A stretch of DNA of 64,000 nt, from NCBI GenBank assembly GCA_037367405.1, contig JAZKJV010010125.1:310001-374000 (forward strand). Direction: 5' to 3'. Source of the DNA: Ottelia alismoides (taxonomy: Eukaryota; Streptophyta; Magnoliopsida; Alismatales; Hydrocharitaceae). Each line of letters opens with the position of its first letter. Position 1 is the first letter of the stretch. This document shows, one piece after another, positions 44,439-57,833 of the stretch. The notes beneath the pieces were generated by a model, which worked only from the letters and a program-made list of their open reading frames with translations, was not told the origin of the DNA and made no database searches. The position numbers and the translations under genes are program-made.

Positions 44439-47400
44439 TGATGGGCGATCTACCAACTAGGGTTAAGTATCAATATAAACCAATGGTCGTTGTGACCCCA
44501 ATCGATAGGCGGACTCAATCGAGAAAATAAAACCACTCAATGAAATCATGATATCAATGTAATGTCAGCAGTCTGCTATTTTTATTTACCTGGTATAGCA
44601 ACCAGGGTCGAACACAAGGAGCACGAAAAAGATCGAAGTAGTCAAATTTAAAAATAAAATATTTTTAATGGTTTTTAATTTTTTATATTTTTTTATTGTT
44701 AATAAAGAAACAAACAAGCACAAAATAAAGCAATACACACAACACTAATTTTGGATTTTTCTAGGTAACCAAAGTACTCAGAAAATTAAAGTAAACATAT
44801 TTTTGGCTTTTCTAGGTTTTAAAATATTTTTGGTAGTTTTTAAGGAATTTTTAAATGTTTTTGTGAATTTCTAAAAATCAAATAGTGCTTAAAATATAAA
44901 ATAGTGCACAACTAGAATCAAATTGTAAATTAAAAATATTTAAAGTGCCCTAAGGTCCTGGATAGTAATTTTATGATAAAATATAAATAAAAACCTACAA
45001 ACATGAACTTAAAACTACAACTTTTGGATTTTTCCCCTTGATTTTATATGATTTTTATAAGTTTTAGGTTGTTCTGTGATTTTTAGGGTTTTTATAATCA
45101 ATTTTCAAACAAAATTAAAACTGAAGCTAAAACACAACAAAAGGCAAAACATGAATTTTTGTGGAAATTTTAAACCATTTTTTGAATTTTCATGATTTTT
45201 CTAACATAGAAAGGGTTATTTTTTTTATGGTTTTTGAATTTTTAAAAATAAAAAATGCAATCAAATCAATCCATAAAAAATATAATAAAAACTACATACT
45301 AGCGGGAGCTAACAGTGATTTTTAGATAATTTTTAGAATTATTTTAATAATTATTAAGTCCAATAAAAATCATACAATTAGTCATAGTTCATAGGGACCA
45401 AATCGCAAATAACTTAAGTTTACGGACCAAATAGATAACACAATGTAAAAGTCTAGTGTCGAAACTATAAAATCCCATCCAATTTACGCACATGCTAAAT
45501 ATTCAATGTATAGGTGTATAAATGAAATTTCTAAAAACTAATCATTCATTCAATAACGGGAGAAAAGTCCAAGGTAAAAAGTGCAAATATCCCAAACATA
45601 CACATGAGCTCACACATGCTTTAGACTCGAAGGGACTAAAATGCAAATATTAAAAAATGCAAGGTCCAAACTATAAATATTTTAACTACAACTTTTATTT
45701 AATGGAATAAAACTAAAACAGAAACATGTAGGGTTGAAAGTGAAATATACCCAGAGGGGCACATTGTGCACGTAGGGACCAACTCTGACGTACGACCCTG
45801 ATCACGGCGGTAGGCGAAACTGACAGTCCAGGGGATGTCACAAACGTGCAGTCAGATCTAAAAGGTCAGATCGGATCTAACTAGGCTGGGCTCCCCTTTT
45901 GTCGGGTGGCTCGTATTATAACTGGAAGAGGGGGCTCATCCAACGGTGGAGAAGGGGTCTGCAAGAACAGAGCTCCAACGAACTTCAACCAAACATCGAA
46001 GGAGATCCGAATGCTCCGATGAAGAGATGGATAAGTTTGGCAGTGTCATGAAGATACTTCACATTGAATGAAGGGCTCTGATGGAGGAGGCGACGGTTGG
46101 ATAGACGTGATGGTGAAGGTCCTTTGGAGCAGCTCCGCCTAGCAGCTGGGGATCCAAAGTGGTCTCCAGGCATGTGTTAGTACTTGCAAAGGGTAGAAGG
46201 GACTCATGGCTATGCTCCGGTCCAGGTTATTGCTTGAGAAACTAAGGGAAGCGATTGGGGATGGTGTTCGACCTCCGACGAAGGTGGGGGAGGGAGATCT
46301 GGGTCCTAACCTCGCTATGATGGGTGAGCCTCGGTATAATCAGGTTGCGGAGGAAGGTGCGAGGTGAGTCGAGGTACCGATCGATGCGAGAGGAAGTGTG
46401 TAACGGGGCTCCAACCTGCAAAGGTGAAGGCGGTGGCGGGAAATGGGAAAATGGAATCGAACAGGGAAATGAGGACGAAAGAAGCGATACTTGAAGGTTC
46501 AGATGAACACCTAAGCTCCAAGCGAAGATGGTCCGATGGGTCTTGGCCTCAACCAAGCTGCGATTGGCTGGGAGGATTCATGTGGTGGAGCTTCGGCCAT
46601 GTTGTGAGCTACAAGCCTCCAGGCATCTCCGGGTGGTCCTAAGCTTCTCATCCAATGACTATCACTTCGGCGAAGGTGTCTAAGGGTTTATGGTGGCACG
46701 AGGGATGAGCTGGAGAGGAGTGGGAGTTGGAGGAGATGTTATATAGGTCGCTCAAGGGTCCCAAATGGTCAGAGCATAACGTGGAACCCTAGGCAGATCC
46801 GGCTGAGCCTAGGGATCCACGAGGATCATTGAAGTTGGGGCTACAATTGGGCACAAGAAATGAAGCCATCGGAGTTCTGGGTTGGGCACGAAATAGTGGA
46901 GAAAACACGTCGACGAAGCATGTAAAAAATGTTTATTATTTTGTAAACTATTTTTATATGATTTTTAATTATTTTTATGAAAATAAAAATAATGTATATA
47001 TAATATATAATATTATATAATATACCTATGTATTTTGTACAAATATTTTTATTTTATTTTTTTTACAAAAAATCATTATATTTTATTTTTTATTTTTTTC
47101 ACAATAATTTAAGAGATACAAAAAGATTTTTATTTTATTTTATTTTATTTTTATTAATTAATTAGAGGTGTAAAATAAATAGATGTGCAATTTATACAAG
47201 GGTTTGATGATTTTATTTATATTTTATTTTTACGATTTTTATCTTTTTTATATTATTTCTTGGGTTATATACATGACTATAAAAAGAATGAAATAATTTT
47301 ATTCTATTAAAAATAATTAAATAAATATTATATATAAGTATCGGTGATATGTACAATACCTAGTGAACCCTTATCTCTCTTACTTATTTTCTTTTGCGAT

Positions 47401-47635
47401 CAGGTCAAGACTTGACCTTCTCTTGGGGTTTGGGTCACTCTGTATTTATTTTAAATACCTCCTTCCTTTTATTTTCCATTTATTCTTTTATGTTTACAAA
47501 ACGAATGCTAAATATGAGATATTAATAAAGGCATGCAGAATGCTAAGTTAGTATATTTACAGGTATCTATAGGTTGTTTTGCCAAAAAGAAGAGCTAAAA
47601 TAAAAGAATAAAGAGTGGGAATCGTGGATTCATCA
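44439..47635 (-). repeat. E5 3' LTR
   Basis: On the minus strand it starts TGATGAATCC at 47635 after the PPT and ends GCCCATCA at 44439. The U5 hairpin is at 44589-44606 (CCTGGT with ACCAGG). A TATA box CCTATATAAC lies at 46738-46747. Compared with the 5' LTR, about 139 bases are deleted near 46924. Confidence 0.85.
46738..46747 (-). promoter_or_regulatory. TATA box of the E5 3' LTR
   Basis: CCTATATAAC on the minus strand, the same as in the 5' LTR at 60142-60152. Confidence 0.5.
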
Positions 47636-47649
47636 CCCCCCTATACTTT
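47636..47649 (-). other. E5 polypurine tract
   Basis: AAAGTATAGGGGGG on the minus strand directly before the LTR start, with GGGACTAGCAAAGG upstream as in E2 and E3. Confidence 0.8.
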
Positions 47650-49157
47650 ACCTTTGCTAGTCCCTTAGTAAACACGTATTTGAAAAAGAAGTGAAAAAGA
47701 AAAGAAAAGAAAAAGGAGGAACTAAAGATGATTATTAAACTTATCTTCATTAAATTGAAGTATGGAGCTCAGTCAGACCTTTGGATTATTAGTTTGGCGA
47801 AACCTTATTGAGAAATAGGTTTAAGACTCAACTGCCTTTAAGTTCCACAATTCTATGGTCAAGACTCCTCAATAACCAGGTCAGAACAAGTCTACATACG
47901 CGAACTCTAATGACTATGAATCTTTCCTTGTACTATGTAAGTGATGTGTAGCTCCCCACCTCAGAAATGACTAAGAAACAACCTCCCTTAACAAGGTAAC
48001 TCTAATTCCCTAGTCTAGGAGCTCTTTCCTCGAGGAGCGGGGTATTCCCTTCTAAGTTCAAGTGCAACCAGCTCAAGAAGAGGTGAACGAAGATAATGGA
48101 TCGTGGTTAGTGTAGCAACATATCCCTTGGAGCTTAACCAGTGTAGCTAAGTCTCCAGTTGCAAGCTTCCATGAGATGAGAAGGTAGAATACATAAGCTC
48201 TGCTTATTCACTATATACACTCCGACATGCAATTTATTTTCAATCAGGCATGTCCCCTTTTTTGGAGTTTTTCTTGATTTTGCACATTTTTTTCGATGTG
48301 CATATATACATCATATTTACATGGTGTAGAATGTACTTAAGGACTTTTTCCTCTTGAGCCAGTAGACTATCCCTCTTTTGAAGCATTATTGCAACCCACA
48401 GACTCTTGTCTTTAGACCTCATTGCCACTAGATCAGGTGGAGACGCACATCCCTCTCTAGAGGAAGATGAGAGGTTCCAGCTAGTAGTACTACCCTCGTA
48501 TGCTACTCCAAGTCAAAGAATTCAGCTTCCTTACCACCACATCTGTGTTGAGCTGCGTGTAAAGTGTGTGTCTAAGTCAAGCCATTGTCTTTGAGAGTCA
48601 TGCGTGTGTTGTTAAATGTTCTACTTAGACCCATCAAGATGACCTGTGAACATAGCCTAGTGGACTCAAAGAATTAAGTTACTAAGGACCTGAAAAATCT
48701 TAACCACAAATCATATAAGGTTCGTCTAAAGTTAAGCAGATTAAGATCTTAAACAAGCTCCATTTTCCAAATTAATTTCAGACTAGTTTAAATGTCAATT
48801 ATGATTCAAAAGAATGTACATGCAAATATTTACAAAACACTTTTGAACATTTTCCAAAATATGCAAATTTTTATGAAAAAATTTTGAATGCAAGAAAGAA
48901 GGAAAAGTTTTGCAAACTATTTTTACAAACATTTACAAGCAAGTTTTTGCAAACTTTTATTTTCCAAACATTTTTCAAAAGTTTTGTACTATATAAATAA
49001 TTTTGATACAAAAATATTTACAACCAAAATATTTTTACAAAAGTTTGTACAAAAATAGTTTTTACAAAGGCTATCTACAAGCATTTATGTACAAGAAAAT
49101 TTTAAAGATTTTGTGATTTTTGTGAATTTTAGCCATTTTATTAACACACTCACACAA
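47650..49157 (-). other. E5 non-coding 3' region
   Basis: Aligns along its length with E2 17296-18843 and E1 4294-5772. It carries the conserved block at 48337-48399 and no long frame. Confidence 0.6.
48337..48399 (-). other. highly conserved 3'-region block (E5 copy)
   Basis: In sense order GTGGGTTGCAATAATGC, AAAAGAGGGATAGTC, TACTGGCTCAAGAGG, AAAAAGTCCTTAAG. It differs from the E2 copy at only a few positions although the two elements differ strongly elsewhere. Confidence 0.75.
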
Positions 49158-49552
49158 ATATGAGTTATGGATAAAGTATATATACAATATATACGACATG
49201 CCCCTTTACTTAGCTCGAACAATGTCCTCAGAGTGATCAAGGAGCGATGAAAGGAAGACATCACTCGTGTTGAGTATTGGGAAGCGAAAAGAATGCTATA
49301 TTGCAACGACAAATTAAAGAATGTAATGAATAGAGGTCGGTGATCCCCCTATACTTAGGATCAAGTAATATTAAGTATAGAAGACTATACACAAGGGGGG
49401 AACCAAAGGTTAGGATGTACAGGTACTACCTCCCCTATACTTAGGGTAAAATATCCCTAAGTGTAGGCAGAAAAACAGAGGTAATAGAAATCAAATGGAT
49501 ACTCACAGTCTAATACCTCCCCATACTTAGGGTAAATCACACCCTAAGTATA
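49158..49552 (-). repeat. E5 hairpin array after integrase
   Basis: Short stem-loops at 49523-49552 (ATACTTAGGGT with ACCCTAAGTAT, 11 bp perfect), 49434-49467 (13 bp, one wobble) and 49349-49380 (outer 9 bp paired). The long hairpin has A at 49257-49276 and B at 49205-49226; strand C is at 49158-49170. Pairing of A is weakened by substitutions. Confidence 0.8.
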
Positions 49553-49684
49553 GCGTAATCATGAGATGAAAATGGGGTGTCATACAAAAAGAATGAATGA
49601 TATAAACAACTGGATCTATACAGCTGCAAAAGAGAAGTGAAAATCAGGCATGAGATGAAAATGATGTGAGTCAAAAACCACATC

Positions 49685-52575
49685 TCATGTAAAGTGAATA
49701 GGGGCAACATCAACGATCAGCAGATCATGATCAAGATATGACTTCAGGCATTGACCGTTAACACGAAAGGTGGAATCATATGACAACTTAGATATATCAA
49801 TGCTTACATTGTTGTGCACCTTTCTAACCAAGTAAGGTCCCTTCCATTTGCTTTGTAATTTCCCTAGAAATAATCTCAACCTAGCATCGAATAGACATAC
49901 TCTCTGGTTCAGCTCAAACTGTTTATGGCTGATATGAGAATCATGCCATATCTTCACTCTATCCTTGTATTGTAGGCTACTCGAAAAGGTTGTATCTCAC
50001 AACTCCTCCAAAGATTACCAACTCTGCTTTCATCTACTCTCCTACACTCTTGGTTTCTAATAATAACTTAGTGACTGCCCATAGTGACTTGTGTTTGATC
50101 TCCACAAGTGAATGGCACAACTTTCCATAATCGAGATGAAAGGGAAGTGTGCCCAAAGGTGTCTTGAATGAAGTACTATATGCCCACAAGACCGAGTCCA
50201 AAAGCTGTGACCAATCCTTTCGGTCTGGGCGGACAACCTTCTCCAATATAGTCTTGATCTCCCTGTTCGATACTTCAGCAAAACCATTGGTCTGAGGGTG
50301 ATATGGAGTGGCAACTCAATGGTCAATGTTGAACTCATTAGCAAGGGACCTTACCTTTCCATTGATAAAGTGAGTCCCCCCATCATATATCAAAACTCTA
50401 GGTACCCCGAACTGTCAAATGATATTTTTCTCAAGAATATGCACATGATCTTAGCATATGTAGCTCAAGCGGGGATGGCCTCAACCAAACGACTCACATA
50501 ATAAACAACAAGCAAAATGTACTCGAATCCATGACTCTTAGGGAATGGACCCATGAAATCAATGCCCCATGTATCAAAAACCTCACAGAAGTGAATGGGT
50601 TGCATCGGCATCATATCATATTGTCTACAAGTGCCCATCCACTGACAGTTAGTACACCACTTCACAAATTCATCAGAATTCTTGAAGAGGGTAGGCTACC
50701 TTAGGCCGGATTGGAGAAGTTTTTATGTTATCTTCCTCCCAGAATGATGTCCTCCTGCCTCAAACTTGTGGCAGTAAGTGAAGACATTGTGGTGCTCTTC
50801 CTGAGGAATGCACCGACGCCATACATTACCCCCACCCCCCTTCATTATAAAGAGTTGGATCCTCCAAATGGTACGACTTGGCCTTTGCAAGGAAGGTCTC
50901 AAGTCGATGCCTGGGCCGACCTTGTTCACAATGTTAGTGTACCATGGAAGCGAGGTGATAGCAAGAATTGTCTCATCTGATAAGGTCTCTGTAATAGGTT
51001 TAATATGATCAGAATCCTCAAGGTTCTCTAAACGGGAGAGGCGATCCGCCACCACATTCTTGACTCCAGGCTTATCCTTAATCTCTATATCGAACTCCTG
51101 GAATAGAAGGATCCATCTGGTCAAGCTAGCTTTGGCATCCTTCTTTGCCATGAGGTATCGGATTGCGGTGTGATCTGTATATATGGTCACTCTAGATCAT
51201 AGAATATATGATATGAACTTATCTAAAGCAAAGACTACGGCTAGCATCACCTTCTCTATCATAGTATAATTCTGCTGAGCGACATCCAAAGTCTGGCTAG
51301 CGTAGTGATTGGCAAAAGGTAATCCATCCCTCCTCTGTCCTAGCACAACGCCTATGGTAAAATCAGAAGCATCTGTCATGATATCGAATGGGAGAGACTA
51401 ATGGGGTGGTTTAAGGACATGAGCCTCGATAACTAATCCCTTGAGAGTATCAAATAATGCTAGAAACTCATCATCTACAATGAACTTAGTGTCTTTGGTC
51501 AACAAATCAGTAAGCGGTCGGGAAATGCGATTGAAATCCTAAATGAATCATCGATAGAAACTAGCATGCCCTAGAAAAGACCGCAACTGTCGCAAATTAG
51601 ACGGTGGATTGAGTTTCTTGATGATATCCACCTTGGTTGGATCGACCTCCATGCCCTTGTTGGAGATGATATGACCAAGCACCGTCCCCTGAGTCACCAT
51701 GAAATGACTCTTCTCCCAAGCTAATACAAGATGGACCTCTACGCAACGCTGAAGTACACGTTCTAGGCAATCAAGACAAGCATCGAACCCATCGCCATAG
51801 ATGGAAAAGTCATCCATGAAGACCTCTAAACAGTCACCCACCATATCCGAAAAGATGGAAAGACACACCTTTGGAATGTAGCTGGGGCATTCATAAACCA
51901 AAGGGCATCCGTCTAAAGGCATACATTCCAAACGGACAGGTGAATGTCATTTTCTCCTGGTCTTTGGGCGCTATGGCCACCTGATTGCATCCTGAGTACC
52001 CATCAAGGAAACATTAATGACTCTTCCTACCTAGCCTCTCGATAATATGATCAATAAATGGTAGTGGGAAATGATCCTTCTTGGTGGCCTATTTCAATTG
52101 TTTGTAGTCCACACAGACCCTCCAAGAAGTGGGTACTCGAGTAGCTATCACCTCTCCAGACTCGCTCAAAACTGGAGTGATACCCGTCTTCTTGGGTACC
52201 ACATTAATAGACTAACCCACTTGGTGTCGGAGATGGGGTAGATAAAAACGACGCTCCACCACTTTAAAATCTCCTTCATGACCACATCTCGAAGATTCAA
52301 GTTCAGGCATCGCTGGAACTCACGTGATGGCTTGGCATCCTCTTCGAGATAAATGTGGTGAGATCACAGGGCTAGTCTTATCCCCTAGAGATCAACTACA
52401 CTCCATCCAATCGCCTTGCAGTTTCTTTCAAGAACCTCCATCAAACGAGTTTTTTGATCTCCAGTCAAATCCGATGAGATAATGACTGGGAACATATCTG
52501 GCTCACCCACAAGGAATATGTACTTCATCGATTGCGGCAAGGTCTTTAGTTTTGGACATGTGGGAGATGGCAAAT
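49685..52575 (-). pseudogene. pol: E5 RT, RNase H and integrase relic
   Basis: From 52573 the frame shows the pre-RT motif VIISSDL and ERNCKAIGW. RT is fragmented, but VFMDDFSIYGDG (about 51825-51790) and SFLGHASFYR are clear. RNase H has DASDFTIGV and [11 protein letters not shown] with DRLSRL after it. Integrase has GGHHSGRK, a zinc-site partner [18 protein letters not shown], then frameshifts and stops (a second Asp region reads YDGG near 50385) and the C-terminal LFDARLRLFLGKLQSKW up to 49685. RT and RNase H share a frame; integrase changes frame at least twice. It is non-functional. Confidence 0.87.
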
Positions 52576-53189
52576 CTGGCTTCTGAAATGTCTGAGTAAA
52601 GGCTACCAGATCTGCGTGAGAGAACTCTCGCTAAAACTGTGAATCTGACGAAGATGGCCATGCTTGTGTGTCTGTAATCAGTGCTGGCTCGCTCTCCTCC
52701 CTAGTTGTCAGTTCTGAAGGAATCAAAAAGGGTAAATAGTTGTCAAAATCCACCCAATCAATGTCTGAATCCGAGGGATCTAAATCTAAAGCACATGAGA
52801 TGAAATCTTCCTCTCTATCCTGACCACGATCATCAACCTCAAATGTGTCATGTGCCATGACTGCGCTCTCCAACTCTTATCAACTGTCGTCTGAGACTCT
52901 ATAGTGTCTGAAGTGGTGATAAGAGCTCGTGTTGTTGGGTCTGCCCATACTGCTTCATCATCTATGATCACAAAGTCATACTCTTGGTGGACGTCTCACT
53001 CTGCATCTACTCTGAGTCGCTTATCTGCTCTGAGTAAGTTGAATCTTTGTCTCTGGTCTCCTCGATCGTCTCTATTTGTACACTTTCACCCTTGACGTGA
53101 AAGTATACCTTCTCTCTATCATGATCGGATACTACCTTGGCTGTGGCTAAGAATGGGCATCCTAGGATAATGGGGGTATTGGTCACAAA

Positions 53190-53575
53190 CTCAGGGATCT
53201 CTATATCCAATACAATAAATTCCACGGGGGAATTTTAGGACCTTAATTATGAAGACCATGTCATTGAGTAACCCCTTCGGCCTCTCGACAGATCTATCAG
53301 CAAACTGAAGGACTGCCTTGCTCTGTCTAACAGGGCAAAACTCGAATCGATCGAGTAAGGCAGCCGGGAGGAGGTTAATAGAAGAGCCGATGTCTAATAG
53401 AGTATGATCGAACCGATGCTCATGAATGTGGCATCTGTCATATGGAGCTCCTGCATTATGTCTCTTGGTTGGCATCTGCATCTGAATCGCGAAGCATGTG
53501 GCACGAGTAAGCACATGGATTTCTGCATTGTGGTTCCTCCTCTTCCTGTGGATGGTGGTCTTCTCTCTCAAGTTC
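53190..53575 (-). pseudogene. E5 aspartic protease relic
   Basis: The motif HTLLDIGSSINLLPAALL gives the active-site-like DIG, where the E3 protease has DNG. It is followed by VLQFADRSVERPKG, as in E3. A frame change near 53200 moves the reading to the piece at 53225-53007 with ILGCPFLATAKV, the second half of a retroviral-type protease. Confidence 0.8.
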
Positions 53576-53649
53576 TTCTAGAAGAGGCGGATGTGCTCTA
53601 GTGCCTCCTATAGAGTCAGTTGTATCTGAAATCGATCAATCATCTGCTC

Positions 53650-56240
53650 GTTGAACTATAGTTGGTGTTTCTTTTTGGGATTTTCTTTTTGAATCCCCTT
53701 TCCCAAGCAGAGTGCTTGAGGGAAGGGGGTGGATGGACCCCCTCCAGAGAGAAGAGGGTTAGGAACAGGCTCCTGTGCGTGCAGTAAGCTAGAATCCATA
53801 CCAACATCATCATGTAACATAGATGGACTCACAAGAGATACATAAACCTTTCCTTTATTCATATTTTTTATTTTTTTCCATTTTTTGTATTTTTCCAAAA
53901 CTGTCCTCAGGTACAAAATGAGGTAGCACAAAAGAAGGAAAATTGGTAGCATTAGTACCACCTACAACATCTGGACTAGCGGCATCAACGCCACTCTCTG
54001 GATGAGCAACTGGTACCATGGTGGCATCAGCACCACCGTATGCATCTGGAACAGCGACGACCTCAATACTGTCGGCTGGATCAACATCTGTGGTGGCTTC
54101 AATGTAATCGTCATCATCATCACAAGCGGCATCAGTACCACTACCATCCTCATCTAGCGCATAGGAATCAACATGGGGTCGTAACTCAGACGAGGCACCA
54201 TCGCTTGGCATCCTACCGCTCCTAAGTGTCACAAAATCAGCATCAAATACATAGGAAGAATAATCGCCCAAAATAGCACTAGGAGTAGTGGTCTCTATAA
54301 ACTGTACCTGCTTAGATTTGCTCTTCATATTGTTCAGGTTTGGTTCAATCTGAGCGGGTATGGAGGCCTTGCCCTTGATAATCTCCCTCATTTTCTGCCG
54401 GAACTTGTCTATCTCTTGCCGAAAGGATGCCTCCTGGTCACTGAGTAAGCGGGCGAGGTCATCAAGGGCTGGGTTCTCGTAAACAGGTGCATGAGAACCG
54501 GATGGGTTGCTTCACTAGAAATGAGGCTGAGGTTGTTGCTACTGCTGGTAGTGAGGAGGAGGAGCCGGGGAATACTAATGAGGTTGTTGTGGCTGCCTCC
54601 ACTGTTGTCCCTGATGGCAGGGACAAGGACCTTGCTGCTGGTGGTATTGTTGGGAGTGACGGGACTGCTGCTATTGGATGCTCTGTCTCGCCTGAGCTGG
54701 AGGTTGCTGCTGGGAAGAGGTGCCTCCAGTTGACCATCAAAAGTTGGGATGGTCAGGATGAATCCCGGGCTGAGGTTGGTACTGGGAGTACCAGATTTCG
54801 TTGACTTGCATCAATGGTTCCTGCTCAAGGTGTGGAAGGGGAAGAGCTGCAAAGGCTGATCCGACTAGTAGACCACCATCTGAGTGTCTAGAGATGGTGG
54901 TGGTTGCTTGAAGTGTTGGGGTTGCTGGACCGATTCTACCTGGATATGGTGGACCTGGCGGTATGAGGTAGATGGCTGGGTAGAGCTGCTCCCTGAATTG
55001 GCCTGTGACCTGAGACGGGGCTGAGAAGCCGTTTGTGCCTCCTAGAGACACATGATCTGAGTCTTCAAGTTACTCAATGACTGTGCCAACTGACAAATCT
55101 GGTTCAGGCACTGGCTCTGCTTCTTCTCTATAATCTCGATGCGGACCAACTTCTCGTTGGTGATGCCCCAGCTGACGACTCGACAAGTGTTGCTGTTGAC
55201 AACGAAGTAGAAGGACTGGCATAGACACGTGCAAACCGCTGATAGGAAATAGCCTGTGGGAGGGGCTTCCCCTAAGTGTAGACACGGGTCGAGGACATCA
55301 CTATGTATTTCTCTTCCATCTACTCATAGATGGCCCAGACCTGGTCCTCGTCCTTGGCAAAATAGGACCCTCTGCACGAGGCGTTGACTAGCTCTTGTAG
55401 ATCTGGTGTTAGCCCATAGAAAAAACACTGAACAAGGTCGGGCTTGGATATCTCATGATGTGGACACTGGTCAATGAGATCTCTAAATCGATCCCAAGCC
55501 TCATGAAACTACTCGTTCAGGATCATGGTGAAACTATTGATCATCACTCTAGCTACGTTGGTCCAGCCGAGTGGATAGTAATTATTCAAGTACTTGGTCC
55601 GGAGCTGCTCCCAAGTGGTGACAGACCTCCCCAAATGCTCCAGGCAGTAGGCTTTTATGTCAACTAGGGAAAACGGGAAGGCAATCATCTTGATAGTGTC
55701 CTTGTCCACAAATCTATTGTGGACAATGCTACAAATGATCTTAAATTCCTATAGATGGAGGTGCGACTCCTCTGTGACTAGACCATGGAAATTGGGCAAA
55801 AGCTGGATAGTATGGGGGCGAAGCTCGACGTCGCCAAGGATCTTTGGTAGCTAGATCCAACAGTGGGTAAGGGTTGCACCAGGATTGTGCACGTGCCTCA
55901 TCGTACGTGCTAGTCTCTGTGGGTCCTGCGGCTCCTCAGGATGTTTGTCTCCTTCTCCAGCTACTAGTATCCCTCCATCGGTTGGTCTCTACAGCTCTGC
56001 TCTGCCGGCTCGCATCTGCGTGAGTTCCCTCCTCACCTCGACCATGAAAACTCCTTGGTCACTAATCTGTCACTGCATGGTCTTCAACGAAGAAAGCAGC
56101 GTGTTGTTGATGGCGTCCTGGTCCAATACATAGGAAGAAGTCTGCAGCTACTCATCAATGCGGTTCTCGTTGCTGGCCATCTCTTGGATCTCTGCAAAGG
56201 CAAAAGACCCCAACTCAGGTGTTGTCAAGTGAACATATAA
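53650..56240 (-). pseudogene. gag: E5 gag relic
   Basis: The N-terminal part includes MRHVHNPGATLTH and PHTIQLLPNFHG (55900-55780), matching the E3 PHFLNLLPHFDG block. A middle piece (55709-55509) has YPLGWTNVARV, as in E3 YPLSRTNMMRT. After a frameshift, one frame from 55051 to 53855 carries the tail: VNEIWYSQ as in E3 VNGIWYTQ, a Gln- and Pro-rich stretch with several stops at Gln positions (54740-54480), then LARLLSDQEASFRQEID and an acidic linker (54391-53855). Plus-strand frames here are antisense shadows. Confidence 0.8.
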
Positions 56241-57816
56241 CTATGTTGGCCTCTGCTCTGACACCTCAGGAATGGGAGAACGGTGGTCAAGAGATAACAT
56301 GGGGGTAGTGAACTCCGGTTCAGAGAGAGGGTATGGGCTCTCTAAAGCTGCCCTAGATGAATGGAGAGGAGTACTCAAAAGCAGTGTTGTCAAAGGCAGC
56401 CTAAGGTACCTCCTTCCCATATCGTGATGTGGGGATTTATGAGGATTGGATCTAGAATGAAAACAAGAAGTGAAGACATGACCCCGTTTTTCACCTACTC
56501 AACACGCGCTGATGACCGTGATAAAAGATCGGTCATTAATTTTGTCAAAATTTATTAAGGTGATCAATCAATCTATCAGAGTGATTAAGCGAGATGTTGG
56601 GAACCCAATGCTCCCAGGAGGCTGGTCCGAATCTCGCAATTAGCTTTTCCTAGCCACTATGGGTGCATATCGTTTATCGGCTACCTGATCTGCCCAATTT
56701 TCTTAGGAGATCTCGGACCGATTACCGGCTATCCGATGAAATCCTAACTGGAGAACAACTAGCTACACGACCAGTAGTCTGAAGAGAGTTCAGGTATGGC
56801 TCTACCTAGTGTGCGGGTCACTTTCTCGCTGCAGATAAATAAACCAAGGAGGGGGTGATTCTCCCCAAAATAAAGATCTTTTAGGTGAAGTGTATTTTAG
56901 GGTCAAGTTTGCATTAACAGTCTCAATTTTTTGTTTTCACTTTTTAGGTATTTTTTTGAAATAAAACAACGCCTAATGAATTTTTTGATTTCCTTGGTTA
57001 TTTTGAGTCCAATAAAATAAGGGGAGGGAGTTGGAAAAGCCGATGCGCGATCAAACACAATGATGCATGCAGAGAGAGAAATGCATACCTGACTCAAGCA
57101 CTCTACCTGCAGGGTGATCTGCACATAAAATAAAGACTGAAAGTAAACTACCTATATGTTGTACGAGGAAATCGTCCCTAAATGAGCAACTTCTATTAAT
57201 CAAGAAGAATAGTAGCTAACTAACAGAAGAGAGACTGAGTCCGGTCTTCGATGTCGATCGGTGCCCACCACAATGGGTCCTGCCAGCGCTGTATACAGCC
57301 TCTCTCGGTACATGGTCTCTAATCCTAATGAGTTAACGTTTTCAAATTTATTTTAGCTCCAATTACGATTTATAGGAACAAATAAGCAATTAGGTGTGGG
57401 GACCTTATCTAATTACGTCACAATCAATAGAAAGTCCTAAAACTAGGGGCTAAAACCTCAAGAATCAAAATAGAAATAAAAAAAGCGAAAAATCAACGAA
57501 AAATCTACGAAAACTGTGGTGAGGTCCCCCGAGTACATCGATACTCGGTGAAACAGACCCGGAAATGTCTATGTCCAAAGAGTGTCTCAAAGTCTAGTTA
57601 TTACAATAAAAGAGGTTTTGTAAAAATAAATATCTATCTAATATAACTAAATCCTCTCCTCCTCTGTTCCTCCTCGGATGTGGGTTCTCCAAAAGTGAAG
57701 CATCCCCCTCGGGCAATTCCTCGCACAAAAAGCGAAACAGAAAAGTGTTAGAAAGCAGTTATAACAAATAGATAAAAATAAAGTAACAAAACTGAAAAAT
57801 GACTACTAAGTCGTAC
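56241..57816 (-). other. E5 leader
   Basis: No gene is seen. It shares with the E3 leader the segment with TAGCCGGTAA...CGGTCCG (56715-56732 in minus sense) and a second TAGCCGATAAACG (56680-56694), each a small hairpin. Confidence 0.55.
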
Positions 57817-57833
57817 TCCCTAGCAAGACGCCA
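57817..57833 (-). other. decayed E5 primer-binding site
   Basis: On the minus strand TGGCGTCTTGCTAGGGA follows the LTR end after three bases. Compared with the E3 site it has one deleted base and three changes, all C to T or G to A. Confidence 0.75.

Noticed and set aside
54487..54804. Plus-strand 105-codon frame in E5.
   Set aside because: It is the antisense shadow of the Gln-rich gag tail on the minus strand.
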